This document shows positions 1-12,320 of a stretch of DNA of 64,000 nucleotides, piece after piece (position 1 is the stretch's first letter; the number at the start of each line of letters is the position of its first letter). A program made the position numbers and the translations under genes. The notes under the pieces are model-generated. The model was not told the origin of the DNA, did no database searches, and saw only the letters and a program-made list of their open reading frames with translations. The stretch is from Cololabis saira (taxonomy: Eukaryota > Chordata > Actinopteri > Beloniformes > Belonidae): positions 21,790,629 through 21,854,628 of the forward strand of contig NC_084601.1 in NCBI RefSeq assembly GCF_033807715.1, in the 5' to 3' direction.

Positions 1-886
1 TATTTTATGAACAATTTTATAGTGTCAAAAAATTTGAGATATCCCAATGCCAATTTTTTCTTTCCGATACGGATTCCAGTACTTGGGCTTATAGTATCAG
101 ACAATACAAAGTATTGCTTTGATACCAGTGTTTTAAATGAATGAATCATTACATTTTTTTTTTCTTCAAATCAACATCAGATAAAGATTATCTATTAAAT
201 AAAGAGCCGTTTCAGAGCCGTATTTCTGACCCTGGAAACAGTACGACAGCTCTAGATGTTCATTAATGTTGTGAAATCCAACATTGTCAATAGCTAACGG
301 GGCCTGATCATGTAGAACAATGAGTTCTATGCGTTTGTTCATCATTGCTCCTGATTTATTGTGCAAACTGCAGCCTTTCGTACTGAATGTGTCACTGTTT
401 TCCCGGTGGGATCTTCCAGCCTAAAATAACACGATGATACCAACATAATGCTAATGGGAGATGGCTATCTCAATTCAGTTCAGCTTTATTTGTATTGTAC
501 CAAAGCATAACAAACTTTATCTCAGGGCACTATCTTAGTTCAACAACCCATGTCCCACTGTTTCTCCACCTGGAGACTCAAAACAGGAATTTCGAAAGCA
601 GTATTGACTAACTTCCAGGCCTTTTTAGAGCAACAAAGAATTATTGTAATTCTGTTTTATAAAATGAAATGGTATCTGATCTAGAAGTAGCCATACTCTA
701 TTCAGACTCACTTCCCGCTTCCATTTTTTTGTATTAAACAGGAGGATGCTCAGAACTGATGGTAAAATAACCTCAATACAGCGGAGGGAAGAGAGAGTAG
801 CCAATTTAACCAGCAGGCTGCACACAGCAAAACTAGTGGTGTGGAGCGCAATTACCTGAACGTAGATGAACCGTTTGACACCGGAC
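1..886. other. Intronic DNA of kpna6, nothing recognised
   Basis: No coding exon of importin alpha is visible here, so the intron before the penultimate coding exon extends past the left edge. A short stretch near 478-530 (agctttatttgtattgtacc) looks like the 3' tail of an old interspersed repeat but is too short to classify. Confidence 0.5.
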
Positions 887-894
887 CGAACTAC

Positions 895-1796
895 CAGAGG
901 TGGGCAGAGTACTCGACCCCAGTACTTGAGTAAGAGTACAAATACTACTGGTCAAAATTTACTCCGTTACAAGTAAAAGTAGCTCAGTCAAAATATTACT
1001 CGAGTAAGAAAGTAGTTGCTTTTAAAGGTACTTGAGTATCCAAAAGTAAATGCTTTTAAATTTACTTTAAGTAAAAGTAAGAGTAAGAGTACATTTCTTA
1101 TTTTCCACATCAGTAAATTACTATATTTTTTCTAAATTAATTTAAGGATCTTTTAACTTGTTTCTGAGAATTCGATGTTGGGTTGTTGAAAGCAGAGAGG
1201 TAGTTCTGCTTCGGCAGACACAATAAACATTTGAAAATAAATGTCTGTGGTTTTTCTGTGCCCTCGTTTTTTACTCGGTCGAACTCAAACATTGAGTTAA
1301 GATACGGCCAAGGATTTTGTGAAAGTCCCTGCTCCGAGTCCGGCTCATTATCAGACTCAGACGACTCAGCGGATTGTCTTTCTTCTCCTGACGCAGGCGT
1401 AGCCATTGTTGCGGCTCTGTCTTGACTTGTGACTCTGTCTTGACAAACGCAGGCTACTTTGGCGGTATCGTTTTGAGGAGGCTTGACGTATTTCTGCTTT
1501 ACGTACATCCCAGTGGAGAGCGTGCACTGTGATCGGTCTCCTCCTTTGACAAAAACAGCTTGTGTCCAATAGGATTTTAGGGAAGAAGAAAAAAGAGCAG
1601 ACCTGAAAGTAACGAGTACTTTTCAGCCTTCCTAGAAATTTACTCGAGTAAAAGTAAAAATATTTGTCTTGGAAATGTATTCAAGTAAGAGTAATAAGTA
1701 CCAAAGAAATCTAATACTCAAGTAAAGTACAAATCCTCTGGATATGTATTTAAGTACAGTACTCAAGTAAATTTACTCCGTTACTGTCCACCACTG
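895..1796. mobile_element. hAT transposon copy, 902 bp, carrying a BED-finger exon remnant
   Basis: The ends are inverted: the left begins CAGAGGTGGGCAGAGTACT and the right ends ACTGTCCACCACTG. Both sides carry a perfect 8-bp target duplication CGAACTAC (887-894 and 1797-1804), the size expected for hAT transposons. Subterminal sequence is full of short AGTACTT/AAGTAAA motifs in both orientations. Inside, an open minus-strand stretch (1137-1508) encodes an acidic Ser/Glu-rich leader followed by a W..., C-x2-C, LSAF..PTSN pattern like the N-terminal BED zinc finger of hAT transposases, with the terminal His apparently lost. The copy is therefore non-autonomous. It lies in an intron of kpna6. 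Confidence 0.88.
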
Positions 1797-1986
1797 CGAA
1801 CTACTATAAGTAAATGTGATCTTTTAGAAAGTTAGCCATTTATAAAAGTGTAAGAATTATGTAGTGATGTGCTCAAAGATGTCAAAACTGAGTTGTAGAT
1901 GGAACATAATCTCTGAAGAATTGCTGCAGTAGTACTTGATCAGTATAATAGCATGTCTGATATCCATCTGGTCTGTGTGTCTTCAG

Positions 1987-3431
1987 GTATCTGGTGAATC
2001 TGGGCTGTATTAAACCCCTGTGCGATCTGCTGACTGTAATGGACTCCAAGATTGTTCAAGTTGCTCTAAATGGGCTGGAAAACATCCTGAGGTTGGGCGA
2101 ACAAGAAGCTAAGCAGGAGAACAACGGCACTGGCGTCAATCCATACTGCAGTCTCATCGAAGAAGCATACGGTACTTGGCACAAAATGCTCACAATTGCA
2201 CACACGCTGAAACTCAACATGTAGATTTGAGTGTTAGTATAGCCTTCAAAATGAGTTGGGATTAAGTTAATAATTTGCTGTACACATGACTGAATTGGAC
2301 TAAAGGTTGATGTTTTCAAACCTGGAGTGCGTATCATTAACAGCTTCATCCATCCGTTAAAGTGGCGGTATTCAGTCATTAATATGTTGGTCACTATAAT
2401 TCGCAATAAATTCAGCTGAAGATCGAAAAGTGGTATTGCCATAACAGCTTGTATTGGTGAGTCAACTGCACCGGAGTTGTTGTGGTATTGAACGAAAGCA
2501 GCTGAAAATGATAGGTTTCTACATGCGCAGATTTATTGAGCAGTTAATGGTTTAAAAAGCAAAACACTGCATCTAAAAATGTAGGTATAAAAGCTTATTC
2601 AGCAATATTTTTTTGTGAGGATGAGGAGTTAAATCTTTTAAACAGTTTTTGTCTAAAATGTATGTATCATTGTTCATCTAATGCAGTGACTGCACTGTCT
2701 TTTAAATGTGTGTGTTTTAATTTGTTTTAAATGAATTTTTTTTAAATTATTTTATTCTTTATTTCATTCATTAAAAGAAAAACAAAACGGTTCAATATAA
2801 TTACAACAAATCTCTTTTCTCGAATGGAAGGGAACAGAAAGAAGACTAAGCTTATTTTATCTGTCCCTTTTTCCTAAGAAATCAAATTTCAATTAATGTA
2901 GTAATAAAAAAAAAACAAATTACGCAATTAAAGAAAAAACACTTTCCAACGACTGTAATAAAATAAAAACAAAACTACAACAAAGTTATAAAATGACACA
3001 AAATAGCTGTCGTCAAACACAGATAGTCGTGTTCTTTTTTGATTCAAAGAAAAAAAATATGACTGGTGTTAAAAAGAGAGAGGGAGAAAAAGAAAACCTC
3101 CCTAACTTAAGAATTATCATGCTATTTCTTCATCAAACTGGCTTTTATTATTCTTTTAACTATAATATAATTTGTTGCTGAACCGAAAGTCCATCGTACA
3201 TCTTCCTAAACATCCTCTGGTCTATTTTTGCTCATTTTTCTAGGTCTGGATAAGATCGAGTTCCTCCAGAGCCACGACAACCAAGAGATCTACCAGAAGG
3301 CCTTCGACCTGATCGAGCACTACTTCGGGGTGGAGGACGAGGACAGCAGTCTGGCCCCTCAGGTGGACCAGGCCAACCAGCAGTTCCTCTTCCCCCAGCA
3401 GGAGGCTCCCATGGAGGGCTTCCAGCTCTAA
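1987..3431 (+). CDS. kpna6: Importin subunit alpha-7 (karyopherin alpha 6), last two coding exons
   Basis: Adaptor that binds classical nuclear localisation signals and, with importin beta, carries cargo through nuclear pores. Two exons are in the window: 1987-2171 (acceptor cttcag, donor GTACTT) and 3244-3431 (acceptor ctag, stop TAA 3429-3431). Phases agree: the split Gly codon is g|gt. The first exon encodes the last armadillo repeats ([15 protein letters not shown], then [17 protein letters not shown]). The second encodes [20 protein letters not shown] and the acidic tail ending EAPMEGFQL, the region that contacts the export factor CAS. The signature [19 protein letters not shown] followed by QQF.F favours KPNA6 over KPNA1 or KPNA5, from my memory of the family, and the synteny with txlna agrees. 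The N-terminal importin-beta-binding domain and most ARM repeats lie left of the window. Confidence 0.95.
2172..3243. other. Last intron of kpna6
   Basis: AT-rich intron without recognisable repeat ends or conserved coding sequence. It contains several poly-A runs (2760-3060). Confidence 0.7.
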
Positions 3432-6400
3432 GTCAGTGGCCCTTCCCTCAGAAAGAAAAACACCACTCACCCCCTCTTCACCTCCCTATTTTTTGATGGG
3501 CTCCTAGAGGCCTAAGTCCTGCCCCCATCTCCTTCACTGACCACCGCAAGCAAACGCGTGCATACATGCCCTTTGGAAGAAAACTGTCTCCCTCTTTAAC
3601 TTAAACCCCCCCCTCCCTCCATCATTCTTCCCAGCCAGCGGATTGAACCTCTCGCAGAGAAGGCTTCACATTTGTTTTCCCTCCCTGGTCAGTGGGAGCA
3701 TGTTACACCAATTGCATTACTCTTCTGCAGGGGAACTGATCAACTCATAACCCAAAATGTGAGTCAACCCTGACTTAAAATGCGCACAAAGACATGTTGC
3801 TGCCATTTGATAGCTCTTAGATCCACTCATTGGCAGTAGTGGGGGGTTTTGAATTATTGTAATTTCACACATTCGTTTCCAACGGGACATTCCTGTTCTC
3901 TGGATCACACATGCTTCCCCTTGCAGAGCGCACAGACTGGAGCACATGAGGTGACTTGTACCCAGCTCTTGATGTCCCTCTGACTTTGTGCAATTCAACA
4001 AAAACAACTAACTTTACCCCCTTCTTAGTTGAATAATCCTTTTTTTTTTAACCCCATCTATTATTTATCGGCTTAAATTTTTTATTTTTTTTTCCTCAAA
4101 TGGGAAGTTCTTGCAATGAGGCACCCCAATAGTTAGGATTAGGGCTGACATGAATTTGTTGCCTAAGGAAAGTATTTTTTTCTTTTCTTTTTTTTCTTCT
4201 TTTTGAGACAAATCTATCGGGAGCGGGGGGGACTGATGGGAAGAAGTGTGTAAGACGGTAATAATACGTTACGAGGGAGATATTGGTGAAGGTATTGGGT
4301 TTTCTTGGATTTATTAAATCTTTAATATATACATATATATAGAGAGAAAAAAATGGAAAAAAAAAAACAGGTTTTGAGGGTGGAATAGTTAGAGATCCAA
4401 TGTTCGTCGTGTGCTGTGTTCTTAATAACAATACATCTGAAAAATGAAGTGATCTAACTATTAAAGCATAGTTTGGGGTTTAGGGGGAGAGGAGCCAGCA
4501 GCAGCAGCAACAAACCAAACTTATTTTTATATTTAACTGTATTCAGTGGATCACAGATACTGGAAGTGAGGTGCATTACCTTTTGAAGTAATTGAAATTT
4601 CAGAAAAGGCAAACATTTATCATTTGTGATTCACTGAAGCACAGTGTTAAAGGTTTGTGCTCGGGCGGCTCGGCCCCGTGTTCCCACTTCTCCCAAGTTG
4701 TACGCGTTAGGGTTTTTGCATGGTGTTCTGTTACCCTGCCTATAGTCACCACATATCCCTGGCCAAACACGAGCAGTTGGAATGAAAAAGATGGAAAACG
4801 CTGTGAAGAAACACTGTGAGATTTTTCTTGAGCACAGCATCAGTGTTTAAAATAGGAATCGGGCTGTAAAACAGTGACCTTCGAACAGTGACAGTCTAGT
4901 TAGCGTGGTGGTGTGTTTTTTTGTTTTGTTTTTTTTGCCGCCACCCCACTCCTTTAATTTCTTTTTATTTATTATTATTTTTAGTAGCAGAGTTGACGAA
5001 TAACCTATGGCATTCTATATCTTTGGGAAATGAAAATAACAGCTGAATTGTTTAGCCGGGGTCTGTTGTGACGTGTTGATGTAAATAGCCAGATCTCTGC
5101 CTGACATTAGAGTCTGCTGCTTGTGCATCCCTGCGGGTCGGACGGCAGCCGGCGTTTGGCCGGGGATATCTGAGCTGAGTGACGAGCCTAACTACAGCAA
5201 CAATTCAAGTATCAACGTGTATTTGAATTTTGATGTATTTGCATTATGTATATTTGCACACACTTCATGCACACTTGCAGACAACACCAGCAGACACCGT
5301 ACACACACCTTGCACAGATCAGTGGCTAGTAACAAGCAAATCAGTTTCCATAATCACAGAGTTGTATTAAGAGGTTCTGAAATATTTTCTTCTCCTAAAA
5401 TAAAAAAATGCTGCCCTTGGTGGTATTGTTTATTAAGAGATTCTGTTTAAATTGGGACAATGAAATGAGGAGTACCTTGATGTCAAAAGCAACTTATGGA
5501 AGCTTTATTTTTGTTGTTTCTAGCCACAGGACTTATGATGGATTAAACTAGCACAGTAAACCCCGACCATGGAGTGACTCTGCATCTGAGAGCGTCTCTG
5601 GTTGAGGCTTTGTCCATGAAGCAGAACTGTGGTTGTGTGATGTTTGACTAACAGGCACTGGGTGAAGGAGAGGTTGATTGACTCTATCTAGACTATGTCC
5701 CGATCAGCCTGGGGGCTCCTGTTCTGTGGATCCCTGAAGCAGCTCTGCCATACGATTTCACATACGTGAACTTAGAGAAATGGGGGGAAAAAAGAGATTT
5801 AGAGGAACCTATACTGGACGTTTCTGTTCAAGTATCCATAATTTCACAAGCCTTTAACTTCTAATGTCGGTGAGTATGCTGCAAGAGACCGCTAGTATCC
5901 ACAGAACATGTGCTCCCAGCAGACATGAGCTCAAAATCGTACGTAATTGAGCAACAACAAAGTACCTCTACATGACAGATGTGTAGAGCAGCATTTAAAA
6001 CTGAAGTCTCTTGATTTCATGGCCAATTCTGTGCTTGGGCTAAAAATGATGCCAGAATTGCAATATTAAAAATAATTGCATCAACCAGGAATTTTTTTTT
6101 TTTTTTTTTTTTCCTTACAAATGAAAATGCACTCCTGCTCACTAAAGTGCCAATCCGACCAACAGAGACTGGAGGTTCTTGTGTGTTTGTCTTTGACTTA
6201 TAGATTCTTTATATCTTTATTTACTTGAATGTGCACATTTTTTGTGTGCAAAACATTGCTGCTCTATTTTCCTTATCTTTAAAGTTACATTATTTGCCAG
6301 TGTTTCTTCGGAAACGTGGCTTTCTTTACTGGGGCACCTAATTGACGATGTCTAATTGTCTTGGGGGAGAAAAGACTTGATTCACTTCACAAAACTGGTG

Positions 6401-7760
6401 TTTCCAACTACTTTCATTGATGCGATGGTCCTCGCTATGAGTCGTCTTATAGTTTTCCGTGTGCATAGCTGAGCTGCAGATGTTTTGAATCAGACGTGGT
6501 AAAAAAAAAAACTTGCAAAAAAAAAAACAACTTGCAGCAACTCCCTCCTTGTACCATTTATCTATTTAAAAAAAAATGTCTGTGCTGATGTGTCCATTGC
6601 AGCACCTAAATGGGTCACATGATGCACTTGACTATTTTTTTATTTTTGAGAAAGTATCTATCATAGCGAAAGTTGCAGGTCCAACCCTAGTTTCAGTGAG
6701 GTTACCAAAGCTTTGGCATCCCGAAAACTGCTTGACATTTAATAGTAGTGGGTTGATTGAAAAGTCGCTTCAGGCCATTTTGACTTTCTTCTTTTCAATT
6801 GAAACTTCAGGTTACCGATACCTATCCTTTTTTTTTTTTCAGAGAAATGGTTCCTGCAGTAAACAACACCCAAATTCAATCCCTTTAGGATTAAATATCC
6901 ACCTTCTTCAGCTGCTCTCACAAGTGGCACTCATTCCACAGAGTGGAGCAATCGGAGGCAACTGCTTGACATTTTACATTTCAGTTCAAATCTGGGATTC
7001 AGAAGTAGTGCAGTGATTTACATTAAAGTATTATAATTTAAAATATATGTATGTTCTGATACATTGACAGGGATTAAGATGCAATTCTAATCACTTCTGA
7101 GAAGTGGAGAAAAAGCCTCATTTGAATTTGTCGCAGAAAAAAAAATAGAAAAATAAAATGGTGAGGACACAAGCCTTTTTTTTTTTTTTTTTGCTTTTCT
7201 TAATCTTTTTCATGATCAGGATATTCTGGGCTATGTTTTTGGGTCGTTGTGTTAAGAGTACAAGTTTGTCCTAGTCAAGAACCTTGTTATCAACGGGGAA
7301 GTGAACAGACATCTCCAAATATCTCAAATCTGACTTGTCTTCCGTCCTAGACACGGTTAGTGTCTCTATCTAAATCTAAAGCCAGGCTCGGCTTAGTCAA
7401 GTAATGTCTATGCTACAAATGTTTACAGTGCTACATGTTTGTAAAATACTTTTCGTATGCCATCACTGACCAGTCCTAATGTGTCTTTTGCTCTGGTCTT
7501 CTAATTTCTTTAACTTGTATTTATTTTCTTTTTATGATTTTTCATTTGCTCCTAGTTACCCACCTTATACTGTGACTCGACTTGACTTTACCGACGGTAT
7601 GAATGAGTGACGAGAAACTAATACACTTAACTGAACATGACACACAAACATGAACATGGAAAAAAAAAATGCATACTGCAACAATAAAATGTAAAGAAAT
7701 TATATCAAAATTGAAGTTGTTCAGAGGAAATACTGTACAAAGCAAATAAAGTTATGTTGC
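3432..7760 (+). other. kpna6: Probable long 3' UTR of kpna6
   Basis: There is no transposon with recognisable ends and no coding exon for 4.3 kb after the stop. The stretch is rich in T-runs and AT and ends with an AATAAA hexamer at 7745-7750. Human KPNA6 also has a multi-kb 3' UTR, as I recall, so continuity is plausible, but earlier poly(A) sites cannot be excluded without transcript data. Confidence 0.55.
7745..7750 (+). terminator. Candidate distal polyadenylation signal of kpna6
   Basis: AATAAA in a run of AT-rich sequence just before an L1 fragment begins. It is the last canonical hexamer before unrelated repeat DNA. Confidence 0.45.
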
Positions 7761-7859
7761 AACACTTTCGTGCATACTTTTTTCTGTTGTTTTTCCTGTA
7801 AGTTGTGGGAGGAGTGTGCAGCATTTAGCTAGACATGATGGTACATTTTCCTGGGAAAA

Positions 7860-8870
7860 GTTTTCTCTTTTTTTGCAACTTTCTCTTTATTGGTGATATA
7901 AAGTGTTTTCCAACAATAAAAGAACTAAAAAATAAAATAAGAGAACATACAGGTTGACTTAGGGAATACATTAATAAAAAGGTCAGTTTTCCCACGCGAC
8001 TTGTATCCTCAACTATTGTGCTCCAGTCGTCCTTTGATGCCAGATTTGTCTGCAGCCATTCCCGTGTAATGGCCTTCTTGCTCGCAGCCAAGAGCACTTT
8101 ATACAGGTAGTTGTCCTGGGCCATAAGTCCATCTGGGATTTTACCCAGATACAATGCAATAAAGGAAATCTCAAGTCTGAAAATTGTAATTCTTCAGTAA
8201 ATTCTTGCCAATATGGTTGAATAAGGGGGCATGCCCAGAATACATGGAAGTGGCCTGTCCACACTGCCTCCAGCATATATCCTGGCCCTGAAAATCCTGC
8301 CCTTTAAATCTCAGTTTTGGAGTGATAAAGAATCTTATGTTCTTCCAGCAGAATTCCCGCCAGGCCCTGGAGCTGGTGGTCCTAGCCTGACTTTCCCAAA
8401 TATCTCTCCAGTCATCCTCAGATATCTCCAGGCCAGATTCCCCTTCCCATTTCTGCTTAACCTGGAAAGTGGAGTGGTTTTTGGAACTTTGTAATCTTTT
8501 ATAAATTTGTGATATTAGATGTTTTCTGTCTTTATCCTTATATGCGTCAGTAAATATATTAATCAAGTTGAATTCAATATTTGTTTGATTTCTTTATTGA
8601 AGTAGTCTCTGACCTGGAAATATCTGGGAAAAGTTATTTTCAAGGAAGAATCGTTCAAAATAATTAAGTTATGCATATAAACGTGGATGCCAGTCCAACA
8701 GAGAGAGGTCTTTTGACTACAGAGCTATCAGTGGGTAACGTTAGTATATACTCAGGTCTGTCACTTTTAGAGAAGGAAAGGATTGTTAGGGGGACAGACT
8801 CAAGCACAGAGAATTTCTTTAGGGAGAATCATGTTTAGGTAGGTATTTAAAGTTAAGAAGAGGTAAACAG
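7860..8870 (-). mobile_element. L1-type LINE, 3' fragment
   Basis: Minus-strand frames carry pieces of the C-terminal part of a fish L1 ORF2: WHP.LYA..-like and NNFSQIFPGQRLL-like upstream, then HVFWACPLIQPYWQEFTEEL, and AASKKAITREWLQTNLAS near the end. These lie in at least two frames, so the copy is frameshifted and dead. The minus-strand 3' end is marked by AATAAAGAGAAAGTTGC plus an A-run near 7860. The upstream boundary is approximate. Confidence 0.75.
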
Positions 8871-8934
8871 CAAGAGTAATCTGATTAGCCTCTCATGGGG
8901 AATTTTATTTTTCTTCAACTTTAGGAAGGTCGTG

Positions 8935-9330
8935 TATCATGGAGTTTTATTTCACCTTTATTTAACCAGATAAAAAGACCCATTGAGGTCAAGACCTCTT
9001 TTCCAAGGGTGACCTGGCCAAGGAAGGCAGCAGCACACGTCCACACACAAATAACAGCAATCACGAAATAAACATTAAAATGAGAGTGCAAACTGTTTAG
9101 CAAATAAAGTGCAATAGCGGTGACAGTAATATGTAAAAAGCAACTTCAGAAATAATTTAGAATTTAAGAACGCAGGCACTGCCGAAAGGATTCTCGAGGT
9201 CGGTTTTTAAGAAGTGAGCGAAAGGCTTCAAAAGAAACAAGTTCAGGCATTTTCAGTTCAAGTTGGAGGGTATTCCGCGCAGAGGGTGCAGAGAAACTAA
9301 AAGCTTTTTTCCCCAAGTTAGTTAGGAGTG
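8935..9330. repeat. Unclassified interspersed repeat
   Basis: It starts with TTTCACCTTTATTTAACC and continues with a 'cccattgaggtcaagacctc...agggtgacctggcca' motif that I recognise as widespread in fish genomes. I cannot name the family. It is probably the 3' part of a LINE on the minus strand. Confidence 0.45.
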
Positions 9331-10210
9331 TTTGAAGCCATGAGTCAGGACTTGATCATTATGTGTGAACAACTTAAAGATTTTTCAAAGATGCTTGGCA
9401 ACTCATCACCAAGCCATTGCAAACAGCTGATGGATATTAAACAGTCAGGTATCTGGAGCCGGTGCTGCAATCCTTATTCAAGCAACTGTCACTGGGGGGA
9501 GTTCAGCATAAGGATGGGAATGCCGAAGTGGAAATTCATGAAGCAAGAGGAGGTGAGTAGAAGCCCCACACTGAATTACAGCAAGCAGCTACTTTTACAT
9601 GACATTTTTTTGTAATTCCCCTTAACTTCATCTGTACAGCAAACAATCTGCTACTCAACACGTGCTAATCTCTGCCGTTACCCATACTCTTGGGCTTTTC
9701 TTTTTCTGTTTGTGTTGTGAACAAATATCACAAACATCTTGCCCTGTTTTTTTCCTCCCTACGGTTTTCAGGTAAGATTTACAAGATTTACACATGATTA
9801 TGCACTATTTAACACGAGTTACGATGATAGTGTGGTTAGAGACCAGTTGGACCAGTCAGATTTTGTAATGTCTCACCTCTGTTGGTAATCATTCACTGTG
9901 AAAAGCAAAATTACTTTCAGACCCCCTATTACAAAACAGTGCAATGTGTAATCTGGACAGTCCAGCCATGCACCGCCTCTGAAAGTCTCCTAAGACTAAA
10001 TACTGCAATGCAATACTGCATGCAAAGCTATTATATATCATATTTTAGCAAAACTATATACAAGAAACTGTGGAAAAAATAAAATGATGTTCGATCTCTG
10101 ACCATTTTTGTTACTGATAAAACCTTACCCAAGTAGGAATACTGAGTTGACATCTTGGAAACATTGGTTGATACCTAAAAACACTTTTTAAATATATTTT
10201 TCCCCCATTT
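9331..10210. other. Intergenic, nothing recognised
   Basis: No open frame with a recognisable domain, no repeat ends and no promoter-like CpG cluster seen. Confidence 0.5.
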
Positions 10211-10216
10211 TTATCA

Positions 10217-10475
10217 CCCAGTGCTCCTACCTAAGTCAGTCCTGGGCATTGCTCTCCCTCTACCAACCCCGGGGGGCCCTGCACTGAGCTCAGGTCTCCT
10301 TCTTAACTCTCGCTTCTTTTCACCAGACATGGAGGGGCTTCTCCGGCCGGACGTGGAAAGATCACGTTATTCCGGCCAGATCCTCCCCACCTCATTGGCC
10401 GATGTACAGCCCAGGAATGCTGCATGTTTTTGTGAGGGTAGCTCACATTCGCTACCCAGGGAACACGGGGTGGTG
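10217..10475 (-). repeat. SINE-like repeat, minus copy (arm 1 of an inverted pair)
   Basis: The reverse complement matches 11240-11532 over most of its length, including the GC-rich block around CTGAGCTCAGTGCAGGGCC and the end CTTAGGTAGGAGC. This copy lacks the tRNA-like head that the other copy has, so it is truncated. Confidence 0.7.
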
Positions 10476-10589
10476 CAGTGGTGCACATACTGAAGAGGCT
10501 AACTGATTCAAGCAAAGCCAAAAATATTACCATATATTTAAAATCAGTTAATACATTTAGTGACAAATACAGAATATCAAATAAAACAC

Positions 10590-10925
10590 AGTTTATAGTT
10601 TATACATTCATTTTCTATACCGGTTTTATCCTCTGCAGGGTCACAGGGGTCTGCTGGAGCCTATCCCAGCTCATCACAGGCCAGAGGCAGGGGCTCACCC
10701 TGGACAGCCCACCAGTCTATCACAGGGCCACATATAGAGACAGACAACCATGCACGCTTGCGCACACACCTACGGGCAATTTCCAATGATCAATCAACCT
10801 AAGATAGATGTTTTTGGACGAGGAGAACATGCAAACTCCTGCCGGGCCTGGGAATCTAACTAGGAACCTTCTTGCCTTCTTGCTGCGGCCACATTGCTAA
10901 CCAATAAGCTACTGTGCTGTCCAAG
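10590..10925 (-). repeat. tRNA-derived SINE, minus orientation
   Basis: It begins with the fish SINE tail motif 'cattttctataccggtttt' and 'ctgcagggtcacagggg', contains 'cacacctacgggcaattt', and ends in a minus-strand pol III B-box-like sequence (complement of gggaatctaactaggaacc). I have seen this order in a very common teleost SINE. It lies between the two arms of the inverted repeat. Confidence 0.75.
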
Positions 10926-11079
10926 GTTCTGAAAAACCTCAATTGCAAACATATGCTCAAATGTGCGACTTAAGAAAGACCATCTAAACATCCCTCTTGA
11001 AGAACCTCTCTAGAACTCCATTACGCATGGATACCTGGAGCTTTTAGATTTTAACTACATGAACCCAATGAAAAATGCA

Positions 11080-11545
11080 CTCTTAAAAATGTGACAGCAA
11101 GAAGGTCCTGGGTTCGATTCCCGCCGGGGGACGCTGTGGGTGCTGAAGTGCGTGTTAGTTCCCCCATGACTTCAGCGCCCACACCCTGGGTGGGGTTGGC
11201 GAAAGGATCTTTCTGTGTGGAGTTTGTATGTTCTCCCCATGTTCCCTTGGGTAGCAATGTGAGCTACTCTCACAAAAACATGCACACAGTCCTGGGCTAC
11301 ACATGCCCCCTCTGGCCAACCGGGGCGCCAGATGGGGTGGGGAGGATCCGGCCGGAATAACGTGATCCTTCCACGCGCTACGTCCGGTCAGAGAATCCCC
11401 AACCTGTCTGGTGAAAAGAAGCGGCCTGTTCACTCCTCAGGTTAAGGAGGAGACCTGAGCTCAGTGCAGGGCCCTCCCGGGGTTGGTAGAGGATGGCAAT
11501 GCCCAGGACTGTAGCTTAGGTAGGAGCACGGGGTGGTAAAAATGG
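11080..11545 (+). repeat. tRNA-derived SINE-like element, plus copy (arm 2)
   Basis: It has a pol III B box (GGGTTCGATTCC at about 11110) followed by the conserved 'tctgtgtggagtttgtatgttctcccc' type core and then the GC-rich block shared in reverse with 10217-10475. An A-rich tail follows at 11545-11590. Confidence 0.75.
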
Positions 11546-11589
11546 GAAAAAAAACGGGATAAAAACATTTAAAAAAAAATTAAAAAAAA

Positions 11590-12245
11590 GACTCTATTCC
11601 ATCTTAATAACCGTCCTCGTTTGAAAGCTCATCAAACATCTTTAGAAGAACTAAATGGTCTGACTACATGGAAGGGACATACCAATAAGATAAATCATAA
11701 GCAAAGTTGAAGCACAAGATTAAACCCCCTAGAAAATTTAACTGATTTCCAGTGCATATAAACCTGCTTTTAAAGGCAGCCATAAAACAAGATGTAATTT
11801 ACAGTACTTATAAAGAGAACATAGGATTTTTTTTATTTTTTAAAGGTGGTTTTATGCACTCAAGTAACACATTCGTAAATAAAATACATTCTCTCTTAAA
11901 TGAAAACTTATTTCCTTAAGAAAAATGGTTTTCTAACTCATTTAACTGTCACATCTGATATGCCTTGGGAAATTGTCAAATTTTGCATAATGGACATGTC
12001 TTGTTATTCAAAATCAGTCTCTCTTGAGTCAGGAAGGACTGACTCCGTTGAAATTTACACCAACGCATAGATCTCATTTGTTTGTGATTCTTTTAAAGGG
12101 CATTCATGCAATCATTTTTTTTTTTTTATATAAAACTAAAGACTTCGTTGAAGTTTTTATTTTAATTAAATTTTTACATCTTCGCTGTAAACAATCAAAA
12201 AAGTATCCACCACAAGGAGTCGATGCTTTACTTATTCAGCAGAGG
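11590..12245. other. Intergenic DNA upstream of txlna
   Basis: AT-rich with no recognisable gene or repeat ends. It ends in 'cagcagagggcgac' (12232-12250), a weak CTCF-like core beside the txlna promoter. Confidence 0.45.
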
Positions 12246-12254
12246 GCGACAAAC

Positions 12255-12320
12255 CTCCCCGGCCGCGTCACCACGTGACCGGAAGTGAGTTGTAGTAACC
12301 AGCCTCACGCTGCAGTTAGC
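12255..12320 (+). promoter_or_regulatory. txlna: txlna core promoter
   Basis: Small CpG-rich patch. An E-box/USF-type core GTCACCACGTGACC (12267-12280) runs directly into an ETS site CCGGAAGTG (12279-12287). There is no TATA box. A non-coding first exon follows, with two possible donors, at 12342 (GTAAAC) or 12366 (GTAGGC). Confidence 0.7.

Noticed and set aside
1137..1508. BED-finger-like open frame as a domesticated host gene
   Set aside because: It lies wholly inside a hAT element with exact ends and 8-bp duplications and is truncated.
4096..4431. Open frame in the kpna6 3' UTR
   Set aside because: Low-complexity translation of T-runs, with no start context or domain.
11095..11125. tRNA-like B boxes (here and at 10850-10870, 38240, 54700) as tRNA genes
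   Set aside because: No complete cloverleaf is visible, and the flanking sequence is SINE body.
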